Part shown: positions 1 to 8,500 of the stretch, in pieces
How the letters are laid out: each line of letters opens with the position of its first letter
Numbering within the stretch: position 1 is the stretch's first letter
Origin: Verrucomicrobiota bacterium
GTDB lineage: Bacteria; Verrucomicrobiota; Verrucomicrobiia; Limisphaerales; UBA9464
DNA: 9,231 bases
Assembly: GCA_025354845.1 (NCBI GenBank)
Contig: JANXMD010000094.1
Coordinates: 1-9,231 of the forward strand
Direction: 5' to 3'
Notes under the pieces: model-generated
What the model was told of the DNA's origin: nothing
Seen by the model: the letters and a program-made list of their open reading frames with translations, nothing else
Database searches by the model: none
Made by a program: the position numbers and the translations under genes

Positions 1-253
1 GTTCGCGCATGAAATGGCGGAAGTAAAACACCGTCTCAAGCAGGGTGTTTTTTCCGTTCTCGTGCACCACCACGTGAAGCAGGTTCCACCGGTGATGCTC
101 CCGGCACAGGATCAGGTCGGAAACCAGCAGCATGAGCAGCGCCGGAGTGACGAGGGTGGCCGGGAACGCCGCCATTTCCGGCCACCCGAACCGGCGCCCG
201 GGCGCCCCCGGTGCGGCGGCCGATCCTGGAGGATGTCGGAAGCTGTGGGTCAC
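1..253 (-). CDS. Partial membrane protein of unknown function, translationally coupled to the upstream oxidoreductase
   Basis: Read on the minus strand, an open frame begins with GTG at 253-251 and runs off the window edge after 84 codons. The GTG overlaps the TGA stop of the oxidoreductase in a GTGA tetranucleotide, a classic coupled arrangement that decides this start; an internal ATG at 175 is the alternative. Residues 1-25 are Pro/Gly/Ala-rich. About residues 30-49 (FPATLVTPALLMLLVSDLIL) form a convincing membrane helix. It is followed by a polar His-rich stretch (CREHHRWNLLHVVVHENGKN) and a second amphipathic or hydrophobic segment with VFYFRHFM. I do not recognise the family. The composition is protein-like and much better than the competing minus-strand frame at 36-383, which is Arg/Pro/Gly-rich noise. 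The operon position suggests a role linked to the oxidoreductase, possibly membrane or lipid/glycan metabolism, but that is inference. Confidence 0.6.
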   Translation of the reverse strand, partial: MTHSFRHPPGSAAAPGAPGRRFGWPEMAAFPATLVTPALLMLLVSDLILCREHHRWNLLHVVVHENGKNTLLETVFYFRHFMRE

Positions 254-1620
254 GCGAAGCAAGCGACGGATGATTCCTCCTGGGCACGCGCGGCTGCGGC
301 CCATGCCATGGTTTGGCCAGATCGGAGAATGTCGTGAACGTGCGTGTACGCGAAATCGCCGCCACGGCCCGCCATGTCAACATTCGTCAACCGCGACAGC
401 CACGTGCGGATCCTGGCCACGGTGTTGGTGGTGTCGGTCTTCAGCACTGGATACGCGGAATGCATGCGGCGAACGCACCCATCCACCACGTCCTCGTGTC
501 GAATCAAACCCGTTCGCGTAAACTCACCCGCCACCCGTTCGATGAGTTCAGCGTCGGGTGCGTTCCAAACCGAGTCCGTCGTCCAGCACGGAATCTCGGC
601 AACGAGCTGGGTTTGATCAGGCGGCGACATGAATGGGCTCCGGTTCTTGGGCTCGTATACCCGGGTGATCGGCGTCCGCGCATCCGAGAAATAGATCGAA
701 CCGTTTCCGGTCACCCGGGGACGATTAATCCCAATGGCGACAAGCAGAACATTTCGGAAGCGCAGTCGAGCAGCGATCTCCAGGACGTCCGCGGGCGGGA
801 GCGGGTCGAGGAGTTTCAGAAACCGGGTGAGTGGAAGGGTGTTAATCACCTGCGACGCAGGAATCGCCCGTTCTCCGTTTATCTCGATCGACTCCACGCG
901 CGCGTCCGACCGCCGAATGGAAGTCACCCGGGACTCCAGCTCGATGTGCTCGCGCCCGATCGCATCGGCCAAAGCCTCGGCGACCATGCCGAACCCGTGC
1001 TTGGGATAGTAGAAGCGACCATCCAGATGCTTCACTTTGGCGCGCCGCCCCAGGAGGAGCTCGCGGACAAAGGATCCCAGCTGTAGTCCCTTCAACCGCT
1101 TTCCCGAAACTGAGGGTGACAACTCGCATCCGTCGACTCCCCACAGCTTTTTGGAGTAAGGCAGGAGAAAGATCTCCGCGAGAAAACGTCCATACGTGTG
1201 GACCACCCGCGACTCGAATGTTTCCGGATCCGCCCTCCCGTTGAGCCTTGCGCGGATGAGATCAGTAGTCGCGCGGAAAATGGAAGCGGGGCCAAACGAC
1301 CGGAGCAGATTGAGCGGAGTCAGTGGGAAATCGACCCACCGATTGCCATAAACGATTTGGCTCGGCAGTTCGCACGAGAGAAGATCCGCCCCGAGGAGCT
1401 CACGCACGATGGCGGTCATTTCCGGATCCTTGTCATGGAAGCGGTGAGCCCCGGAATCGAATCGGAACGCTCCGTGCTGATGCGTAATCGCATTGCCGCC
1501 CACGCGGTCTGCAGCCTCGAACAGACGCACGGGAAGGCCCGATCGCGTCGCGAAGAAGCCCGTGGCCAAACCCGCAGGCCCCGCTCCGAGGATCAAATGT
1601 CGGCTCAGGCCTGAGTTCAT
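250..1620 (-). CDS. FAD/NAD(P)-binding amine-oxidase / protoporphyrinogen-oxidase-like oxidoreductase
   Basis: A 456-residue flavoprotein, the usual size for the amine-oxidase/HemG/UDP-galactopyranose-mutase-like group. The start is the ATG at 1620-1618, which places the Rossmann dinucleotide-binding motif GAGPAG at residues 12-17. A TTG start at 1695 would add 25 residues of no character, so it is not preferred. After the GxGxxG come an acidic residue and GG (FEAADRVGGNA, about 34-44), which contact the FAD ribose and phosphates. Next are the family-like SGAHRFH (about 56-62) and a central block reading LLPYSKKLWG followed by FYYPKHGFGMV, typical of this protoporphyrinogen-oxidase-like branch. 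The C-terminal FAD motif is GRGGDFAYTHVHDILRSGQ (about 418-436). The substrate cannot be told; relatives act on porphyrinogens, carotenoids, amines or nucleotide sugars and often lie in glycan or lipid clusters. It is followed by a coupled membrane-protein gene and diverges from the helicase gene. Confidence 0.88.
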   Translation of the reverse strand: MNSGLSRHLILGAGPAGLATGFFATRSGLPVRLFEAADRVGGNAITHQHGAFRFDSGAHRFHDKDPEMTAIVRELLGADLLSCELPSQIVYGNRWVDFPLTPLNLLRSFGPASIFRATTDLIRARLNGRADPETFESRVVHTYGRFLAEIFLLPYSKKLWGVDGCELSPSVSGKRLKGLQLGSFVRELLLGRRAKVKHLDGRFYYPKHGFGMVAEALADAIGREHIELESRVTSIRRSDARVESIEINGERAIPASQVINTLPLTRFLKLLDPLPPADVLEIAARLRFRNVLLVAIGINRPRVTGNGSIYFSDARTPITRVYEPKNRSPFMSPPDQTQLVAEIPCWTTDSVWNAPDAELIERVAGEFTRTGLIRHEDVVDGCVRRMHSAYPVLKTDTTNTVARIRTWLSRLTNVDMAGRGGDFAYTHVHDILRSGQTMAWAAAARAQEESSVACFA

Positions 1621-1772
1621 CGCCACGGGTCCGTGCGAGGACAGAGATCGGCCGAACCAGCATTCCCGGGTAGGTGTGAATGCATGAGTCCCCAATTGGA
1701 GCGAAATTCTCTCCGGCTGTCTTCAGGGATTATTCCGTGCCTTTGGCGTGGTTCTCGGTACACTGGTTGGAC
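1621..1772. promoter_or_regulatory. Divergent intergenic region between oxidoreductase and helicase genes
   Basis: The 152 bases between the two divergent ATG codons must hold the promoters of both genes. It is less GC-biased than the flanking genes (for example GCGAAATTCT and GGATTATTCC around 1700-1735). I could not assign a -35/-10 pair with correct spacing on either strand, and neither start has a good GGAGG. An in-frame ATG at 1680 would extend the helicase by 31 residues of no helicase similarity. Confidence 0.35.
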
Positions 1773-3128
<1,356 letters not shown>

Positions 3129-3134
3129 TCGGCG

Positions 3135-3191
3135 CGGCGCGGCGCGCGCCGAGTCGAAGGTCTCAAGTCGAAGGACGAAGGTCCCGGAGCG
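3135..3191 (+). repeat. Intergenic repeat, copy A (GC hairpin plus GAGTCGAAGGTC module)
   Basis: A GC-only inverted repeat, CGGCGCG / CGCGCCG (3135-3141 with 3145-3151, loop GCG), is directly followed by GAGTCGAAGGTC and further GTCGAAG-like units to CGGAGCG at 3185-3191. Bases 3146-3172 are identical to 5298-5324 (27 bases, copy C). Copy B at 3874 shares the GAGTCGAAGGTC start and the CGGAGCG end. It lies between the convergent ends of the helicase and vapC genes and overlaps the last codons of vapC. The hairpin could also help terminate transcription, but no U run follows it on either strand. Confidence 0.75.
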
Positions 3192-3579
3192 GATTTGTGG
3201 CGATGCCCTTCGCCCAAGGCTTTCGGCACAAGGCGGCGTCAAGGGTCGCCAGCTTCAAGTGATGATGCCGGGCCAGCGTAACGAGGTAGGCGTCGGTGGA
3301 ATCGGAATGGCTCTCGATTCCCGGAAGCCGGTCGACGGGAAGCCCCTCAGCCAGAAAGTGTGCCCCCTTTCGGCGGGTGATGTCTTCCAATGCGGCCAGA
3401 GCGTCGGGGGCTGAGGCTCGATAGCCGGGAGACAGGCTCACCCGGAGGAATCCCAATTGTGTGATCGGACAGGTGGCGAACGTTCGCTGCCGTTCGAGCC
3501 AGGAGCGTGCCTCGCGGTGGTTCGTGTGAGATTGCCAGGCGCAGGCGAGGAGGAAATTCACATCCAGCAGGTGACTCAT
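3163..3579 (-). CDS. vapC: VapC-family PIN-domain ribonuclease toxin
   Basis: A 138-residue PIN-domain protein, the usual VapC size. VapC toxins are Mg-dependent endoribonucleases that cleave tRNA or rRNA and are held inactive by the cognate VapB. Visible features are the N-terminal strand with the first catalytic Asp (LLDVN, D6), the CPITQLGFLRV segment (37-47), TDAYLVTLA with D96, and LATLDAAL with D114. At the position where many PIN proteins carry the second acidic residue (TE-x-G) this protein has Gln41; a Q here occurs in some relatives as I recall, so loss of activity is not implied. The ATG at 3579 overlaps the antitoxin stop as ATGA, showing translational coupling. The last eight residues (LRDLRPST) and the stop lie within intergenic repeat copy A, so the C-terminus may have been altered by repeat insertion. 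Confidence 0.9.
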   Translation of the reverse strand: MSHLLDVNFLLACAWQSHTNHREARSWLERQRTFATCPITQLGFLRVSLSPGYRASAPDALAALEDITRRKGAHFLAEGLPVDRLPGIESHSDSTDAYLVTLARHHHLKLATLDAALCRKPWAKGIATNPLRDLRPST

Positions 3580-3827
3580 GGGAATTCCGCGAGGATGGCT
3601 TTTACGGCCTCCGAGGTCATGGCTGGTGCTTCGGATGCGGCCTTGAGGACCTTTCTTCCCGCACGATCGGTGATTAATTGAGCCTTGGGGGACTCGGCAC
3701 GCTCCATGACCAGTTTCCCGTTTTCCAGGGAGAAGAGCAGCTTGTCCCCGGGCTGCAGGTGCAGCGCATTGCGGAGCTCGCTGGGGATCACCAGTTGCCC
3801 TTTGGAAGACAGAGTTGCGGTACCCAT
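3576..3827 (-). CDS. vapB: AbrB/SpoVT-type (swapped-hairpin) antitoxin of the VapBC pair
   Basis: An 83-residue DNA-binding antitoxin. Residues about 3-45 match the AbrB/MazE/SpoVT swapped-hairpin fold: TATLSSKGQLVIPSELRNAL, then LQPGDKLLFSLENGKLVME. The rest (about 46-83) is the flexible tail that in this family wraps the toxin, ending AVKAILAEFP. The ATG at 3827 gives the standard short N-terminus before SSKGQ. It overlaps vapC by four bases (ATGA), the normal antitoxin-first order. Such pairs repress their own promoter; a tandem 8-base repeat just upstream (3836-3852) is a candidate operator. No Shine-Dalgarno sequence is obvious. The symbol vapB is used by function; a MazE-like name would describe the same fold. 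Confidence 0.9.
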   Translation of the reverse strand: MGTATLSSKGQLVIPSELRNALHLQPGDKLLFSLENGKLVMERAESPKAQLITDRAGRKVLKAASEAPAMTSEAVKAILAEFP

Positions 3828-3835
3828 GGGCTATG

Positions 3836-3852
3836 TCTTACCCATCTTACCC
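3836..3852 (-). promoter_or_regulatory. Candidate vapB operator: tandem GGGTAAGA repeat
   Basis: On the minus strand GGGTAAGA occurs twice with one base between (3852-3845 and 3843-3836), ending 8 bases before the vapB start codon. TAAGAT and TAAGAC within it resemble weak -10 elements. A direct repeat at this place fits autoregulation by an AbrB-fold antitoxin dimer, but binding is inferred only from position. Confidence 0.4.
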
Positions 3853-3873
3853 GTGGAAGCAAGGGGAGAGCTT

Positions 3874-3900
3874 GAGTCGAAGGTCGAAAGTCGCGGAGCG
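3874..3900 (+). repeat. Intergenic repeat, copy B
   Basis: A short copy of the repeat family: GAGTCGAAGGTC, then GAAAGTC, then CGGAGCG. Its start is shared with copies A (3151) and C (5303); its end is shared with copy A (3185-3191). It lies between the stop of the secreted-protein gene and the vapB promoter region, so the vapBC pair is bracketed by copies A and B in the same orientation. Confidence 0.65.
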
Positions 3901-3930
3901 TGAGGGCGCGGCCCCAAAGGATCGTGGCCT

Positions 3931-5244
3931 CTAGTTCTTCGTGAGCCGATAGAATGCCGGAGCTTCGGAAAGGGGCGTGCTGAAACTGAACTGGCCGCCC
4001 GCCTGGGTGATGCCACTGGTGACGGGACTCCACGCCCCCCCGCCCAACACGGAGTTCGACGTTTGCAGGGAGTAGCCCTCGGAGGAACCGGGCCAATTGA
4101 GCACGATCTGATTGCCTGCCTGGCTGATGCCCAATGCCGGGGCCACTTGCTTCAGAAACTCCCCGGATTCAGAAGCCAACGTCGCGCCGGTTGCCGGATC
4201 CGGCGTGAGGTTGAACTGCAGCGTGTGGTCAAAATCGGCCGCCGCCGCGATCTGCACATAAACCGATCCGCCAAGCCCCTGGCTCGCATCGCTGCCCCCG
4301 CCGGCCTCCAACGACTGGCTCGCGTACACGTAGAACTCACCCGCGGGAACCGGAACGACGGCGTTGAAGGGTTCATGCACCACCAGCGTCTGGCCCGCCG
4401 CCACCTGCCTGTCGAACGTCACACCACCGAGATACGTGCGCTCGAAGGAAAAGGAGCCTCCGGTCTCACCATCCCCAGGGTGATGCACGGTTCGAGGTGC
4501 CGACCAAATGCTGATCTCCATGTGAACAATCACCTGCACGAGATTGGGACCGGTTGCCAAGACGCTCGGCGCGTTGATCGCCGTGGGGACGATGGATCCG
4601 GGCGGGTTGGCCGTGATGCTGCCCTCCCAGATTCCGGAGAGGTTCAGTGTCGTGGCTTTGGAAGTGGTGATGTAGTCGGCGATTTCCGATCGGGAGGTGG
4701 CTGATCCTTGAACCGCGAACCCGTCGTAGGGATGCGCCGGGGTCTTGGAGACCGTGGGGCCCTCCAGTTGAAATTTAGAGGAATTGCGGAGAATGCCGGT
4801 CGCCAAAGCGGCTTGCGCGCTCGTGTCAGCGCTGTGGGCGGCGCCCACGTTTACCTTGCCGCCGCCGTCGGTCGGGAACGAACCGATAAAACCGGTCGAG
4901 ATCCCTCCGGTATCGTTGTGTTCCGTGGCGACCTGCTGACCCATGCCGACCTCGATGAGTGGCACCGCGGGGCGAATGGAGAGATACCGGTAGTTGCCGC
5001 CTCCCGAGTAGAAATAGGCCGAAAAGGTGGCGTCCAGGATGCTCATCGCCCGTGCGCCTGCGAAATGGGCTCCCTGGCTCGGATTTCGGACGAACTGGGC
5101 ATCCAACTCCGCCAGCGTGGTATTGCGATCACTCAAAGGACCGGTGGCAGGTGCGGCCAGGAGCCGACCGGCAGTCCCCACCACGAGCGCCGCGAGGCAC
5201 CAATTGAGTGGGGGGCGGACGGAGGGGAAGATAATGCAGTTCAT
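3931..5244 (-). CDS. Exported protein of unknown function with FYRL-type C-terminal module
   Basis: A 437-residue protein. The ATG at 5244 is chosen because it starts a signal peptide: n-region MNCIIFPSVRPP, hydrophobic LNWCLAALVVGTAG, and a likely cleavage near LLA-AP (about residues 30-31). The longer frame to 5352 only translates the upstream repeat. The body is rich in Gly, Ser, Thr and Ala, with no cysteine after the signal region, and suggests a beta-rich extracellular domain (for example FSFERTYLGGVTFDRQVAAG, then LVVHEPFNAVVPVPAGEFYVYAS). I recognise no enzyme family. Residues about 370-437 form the terminal module: IVLNWPGSSEGYSLQTSNSVLGG, W405, and a final FYRLTKN. A similar module ends the large protein at 8633. 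It could be a sorting or adhesion domain, but this is unproven. It precedes vapBC in the same direction with a 103-base gap, so it is probably a separate unit. Confidence 0.82.
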   Translation of the reverse strand: MNCIIFPSVRPPLNWCLAALVVGTAGRLLAAPATGPLSDRNTTLAELDAQFVRNPSQGAHFAGARAMSILDATFSAYFYSGGGNYRYLSIRPAVPLIEVGMGQQVATEHNDTGGISTGFIGSFPTDGGGKVNVGAAHSADTSAQAALATGILRNSSKFQLEGPTVSKTPAHPYDGFAVQGSATSRSEIADYITTSKATTLNLSGIWEGSITANPPGSIVPTAINAPSVLATGPNLVQVIVHMEISIWSAPRTVHHPGDGETGGSFSFERTYLGGVTFDRQVAAGQTLVVHEPFNAVVPVPAGEFYVYASQSLEAGGGSDASQGLGGSVYVQIAAAADFDHTLQFNLTPDPATGATLASESGEFLKQVAPALGISQAGNQIVLNWPGSSEGYSLQTSNSVLGGGAWSPVTSGITQAGGQFSFSTPLSEAPAFYRLTKN

Positions 5245-5263
5245 CCGACACCAGTTCGTCGGA
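5244..5263 (-). promoter_or_regulatory. Inverted repeat overlapping the start codon of the exported-protein gene
   Basis: TCCGAC (5244-5249) and GTCGGA (5258-5263) form a 6-bp stem with an 8-base loop. The A of the minus-strand ATG is the last base of the stem. It could fold in mRNA and affect initiation, or be an operator half-site pair. The length is short, so chance is possible. No Shine-Dalgarno sequence precedes this start. Confidence 0.25.
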
Positions 5264-5288
5264 GTGGCGGAGCCTCTTACAAGAATCG

Positions 5289-5350
5289 CGGCGCGCGGCG
5301 CCGAGTCGAAGGTCTCAAGTCGAAAGTCGAAAGTCGAAAGTCGAAAGTCC
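5289..5350 (+). repeat. Intergenic repeat, copy C, with AAGTCGA heptamer array
   Basis: CGGCGC / GCGCCG (5289-5294 with 5298-5303, loop GCG) makes a GC hairpin. It is followed by GAGTCGAAGGTCTC and four perfect AAGTCGA units (5317-5344) plus a partial AAGTCC. Bases 5298-5324 match copy A at 3146-3172 exactly. The heptamer differs by one base from the array at 8632 when that one is read on the other strand (GAAAGTC versus CAAAGTC). Confidence 0.8.
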
Positions 5351-5401
5351 ATGGCGGCCGGGCGACCTTTGCGTGCGATCGAGTTCCAAGGAAACGGGAG
5401 G

Positions 5402-5433
5402 CCTCACGCCAAGGACGCAAAGGCGCAAAGGAA
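5402..5433. repeat. ACGCAAAGG-type interspersed repeat element
   Basis: CCTCACGCCAAGGACGCAAA followed by GGCGCAAAGG contains three close copies of a (A/G)CGC(C/A)AAGG-like nonamer. In one frame it translates as HAKDAKAQRK, a peptide I recall from many spurious ORFs in environmental genomes, where the element occurs in gaps between genes. Its function is unknown. Confidence 0.55.
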
Positions 5434-5560
5434 GTAAAACCGGCAAGTAATCGACCCCTGTTGGAAGGGATGGCTGCCTGAATCGAAACGCAGCACCACG
5501 GATTGGATTCGAGGAATTGCAGTCGGCACTGAATTGCGTTAACAACCGGTGTCTTCACCT

Positions 5561-5566
5561 GGAGGG
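5561..5566 (+). promoter_or_regulatory. Strong Shine-Dalgarno sequence of the large propeller gene
   Basis: GGAGGG lies 5 bases before the ATG at 5572. It is the best ribosome binding site in the window and fixes the start of the frameshifted gene. Confidence 0.75.
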
Positions 5567-5571
5567 ATTCA

Positions 5572-8500
5572 ATGCACTCGATACGAAGGATGCTTTGTGA
5601 GCTCGTGGCGGTGGGCTTGTGCCTTCACGAGGCGAGGTCGCAGCCGGCTTCGCTCGTGGATCCCACCTTCAAGGTTGATGCGACGGTCCTCAGTTCGGGA
5701 CTTGGTGCGTCGGCGCTTCGTCTGGCCTTGGACGGCTCCCTCATGGGCGTCAGCTTCAGCAACACGGTGGTCAAGCTGAAGCCCAACGGAGCCTGGGTGC
5801 GTTCCTATTCCGTGGATGTGGGGCGGATCGAGGATTTTGGGGAGCTCGCCGATGGAACGCTAGTCGCCTCGTCCTACGCTCTGAATCCCGTTCTCAATGA
5901 CCGGGGCCGGGTGCGCCTTTATCCCACCATTTCCGGGTCGCCCGTGGTCGTGACGGTCGACCCGCATCTGAGACCCAGGATCCTGCCGCTTCCCGATGGC
6001 CGATTCATCCTCTATGGGACGGTGACATGGTCTCAGCCTTTCCCCGGTTACACGCGATGCTATATCGATCGAAGACTGCCCAATGGGGAGCACGACCCCG
6101 ATTTCACCATGAACCTTCGAGGCGGCGCCGATTTCAGGTCGGGGGGATCCGGTCTGCAACAGGTGTTCCTCGGTCCGGATGGAGATCTGCTCCTGGTGGG
6201 TGGGTTGGACTGCACGCTCAATTCATACACGCCGCCAACCTCCTTTGAGGCGACGGTGGCGCGGCTTCGACCCGACGGGAAACTGAAATGGTTCACCAAC
6301 ACGTTTGGTGTCAGCACTTCGTGGGAACAAGCCTACGGAATTGGGCCGAAAGGGGAGGTGTACACCACGTCCCTGCGCCGGGTGGATCCCGAGGGGCGTG
6401 TGGATTCACGATTCCAACTAGCCCGCTGGGATTCACTGCTCAATATCACCGCCGGTGCCGTGGATTCGCAGGGACGTTTGGTGCTGGCCGGCGCGTTCAC
6501 CACGATGTGCGGGATCCCGCGAAATGGAGTGGTCAGACTTCAGGAGGACGGAGGCGTCGATCCGTATTGGGATCCCGGATCCGGTCCGAGTCCGGCGGGG
6601 TGGGGACATGGGTCTTGGCGCTGTCCGACTCCTCGATCCTATGCGGTGGGTCTTTCTATCGCTTTGATGGGATTGAGATGCCCCGCCTCGCGCGGTTGCT
6701 GCCGCAGAACCCGGACGCTGCCACGCACGCTCTCAACGCCTACACGCTGGAGGCGGGCCCCAACGGTCCTTACCCGGAGTCCTGCTCTTCTGGATTTCGC
6801 CTGCAGGTTCGTCGATCCGGAGACCTGGGGCGCCTCGGAAAGGTGCGCCTGCATACGGTGAGTGAAACGGCGATCGCGGGCCGTGACTTCGAACCGCTCG
6901 ACCGGGTTCTGGAATTTGCCGCGGGTCAATCGACGTTGTCGGTGACCATTGCGCCACTGTCCCTGCCGGACTCGCGTCCTGGGCAATTCGGGCTCCACCT
7001 GCAATCGGTCGAGTCGGATTCGGTGGTTCCTCCTGATCCCTTCTGGGGTAATTGCCGCACGCCATCGGCCTGCTCCGATTCGGTGGTGAAGCAGCTTTCC
7101 GTGCCGGAGGGGAGAAGCGCCAGCGCCGAAATTTCCTTTCCCGGGACGCTGCCGATTCCGGCGTCATTTCTCGGGCTCCGCGTGAAGGATCCGGCGGGCG
7201 TTCTGAGCAACGGACCGACGCTCTTCCTCAGCCAGTATCTCCAGGTCGTACCGCCGCGATGGAGCGTGTTTGTCCAAAATGCCGAGAACGAGCGATTTGA
7301 TGGGATCCGCTCCGTGGCCCTCGAGTTCTTTGATTTGCGGACAGGTGAGACGTTGCCCGGTGCGGCACCTATTCCAGTTCACTTCTGGGACGATGACAAC
7401 GCCGCCGGGCCCTCAATGGGTCTGGATGGACGGGTTTCCTACAGCGGTTACGGATCCGATGGCTCTGCGATTCACCTCGGAACCTTCAGCCACTGGAACG
7501 GTGTCCCTGCTCCCGGCTTTGTCCGTCTCGATCCGGCTGGCAACGTGCTGCCGGGCGTGCCGCCGATGAACGCGAAGTCACTCATGGGAATCGAGGGGGC
7601 GCTGCCGTTGCCGGAGGGGAAGAGTCTGGTGTGGGGTATTCGCTACGGATTCCTGCAGGGGCATCCATTCCGATTGGTGAGACTCCTCTCCAGCGGGGCT
7701 CTGGATCCCGCCTTTCAGCACCAAGGGGCTGCCACGGGGGGCTCCTCCTGTTCCGGGGTTGCCCCAATTGGGCCGGTCGTCCGTGCCCGGGATGGGTCCA
7801 TTTGGTTCGTAATCTCGGATGCGGATCCCGCGAACTGCGCGAAGGCCATCCGATCGTTGCGTCATGTGGATGCCGACGGCGCAGTGATTTCCTCGATTCC
7901 GATTTCCCAGTCTGGCCCTTTTTATGAGCGAGTCTCGCTGACGTCTGACCCGTATTCTGGAGGGGTTGTGTTCAGTGAAGGAACCCGGGTGGAGCGCATC
8001 TCTGCTGACGGGAAGCGCTCGGCATTGGCTGAAAGTAGCAATGCTTTCGACATTGCCTTGGCGCTTTCCAATGGAGTGGTCCTCGCCGCTGAGGGATCCC
8101 TTCTTCACAGAATCTCAAGCACTGGAGTCCACGACTTGATCTACCTCAATTCGCTCGCGCCGGCTTCGGTGCAATCCGCGGTGGAACTGCCCGGAGGCGA
8201 GGTGCTGATGGTGAGCGGTTTTTTAAACCGGGTGACCTTCGTCTTGGACCAGTCCGGAAGTGTGCAGGAGTGGAGCCAACGGGCATTGCCGACGTGGGTC
8301 ACCTCGATCGATTCGCTACATGTGGGTTCCGACGGGGAGATCAGTGCCATCGCCTCGGTTTCCTATGATAAATCCGTCTCGATTCGGCTTTACGCGTGGG
8401 GTGCTCCTCCCGTGGATGCCGCGATCAGCCGAGTCGTGCCCATGGCCGATGGATCGGTCGCCATGGCGGTGCGGGGGCAGGCGTTCGACGGCTACACCAT

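Larger units (their letters stand above)
5245..5571. other. Divergent intergenic region made largely of repeats
   Basis: This 327-base gap separates the minus-strand exported-protein gene from the large plus-strand gene. It holds repeat copy C with a heptamer array (5289-5350), a second, different repeat containing ACGCAAAGGCGCAAAGG (5402-5433), and about 130 bases without recognisable structure before a strong ribosome binding site at 5561. Frames crossing it translate the repeats into low-complexity peptides and are not genes. Both flanking promoters must lie here, but I could not assign them. Confidence 0.6.

Noticed and set aside
36..383. 115-residue minus-strand frame over the left edge
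   Set aside because: Low-complexity Arg/Pro/Gly translation; the neighbouring frame from GTG 253 gives a plausible membrane protein.
313..1086. 257-residue plus-strand frame inside the oxidoreductase gene
   Set aside because: Arg/Pro-rich shadow with no motif; the opposite strand has a clear flavoprotein.
4708..5481. Frames crossing the 5245-5571 gap (with peptides such as SKVESRKSK and HAKDAKAQRK)
   Set aside because: They are antisense to the exported-protein gene and then translate intergenic repeats.
5517..5544. Possible promoter TTGCAG / TTAACA before the propeller gene
   Set aside because: Spacing of 16 is acceptable, but the -10 match is poor; not distinguishable from chance.
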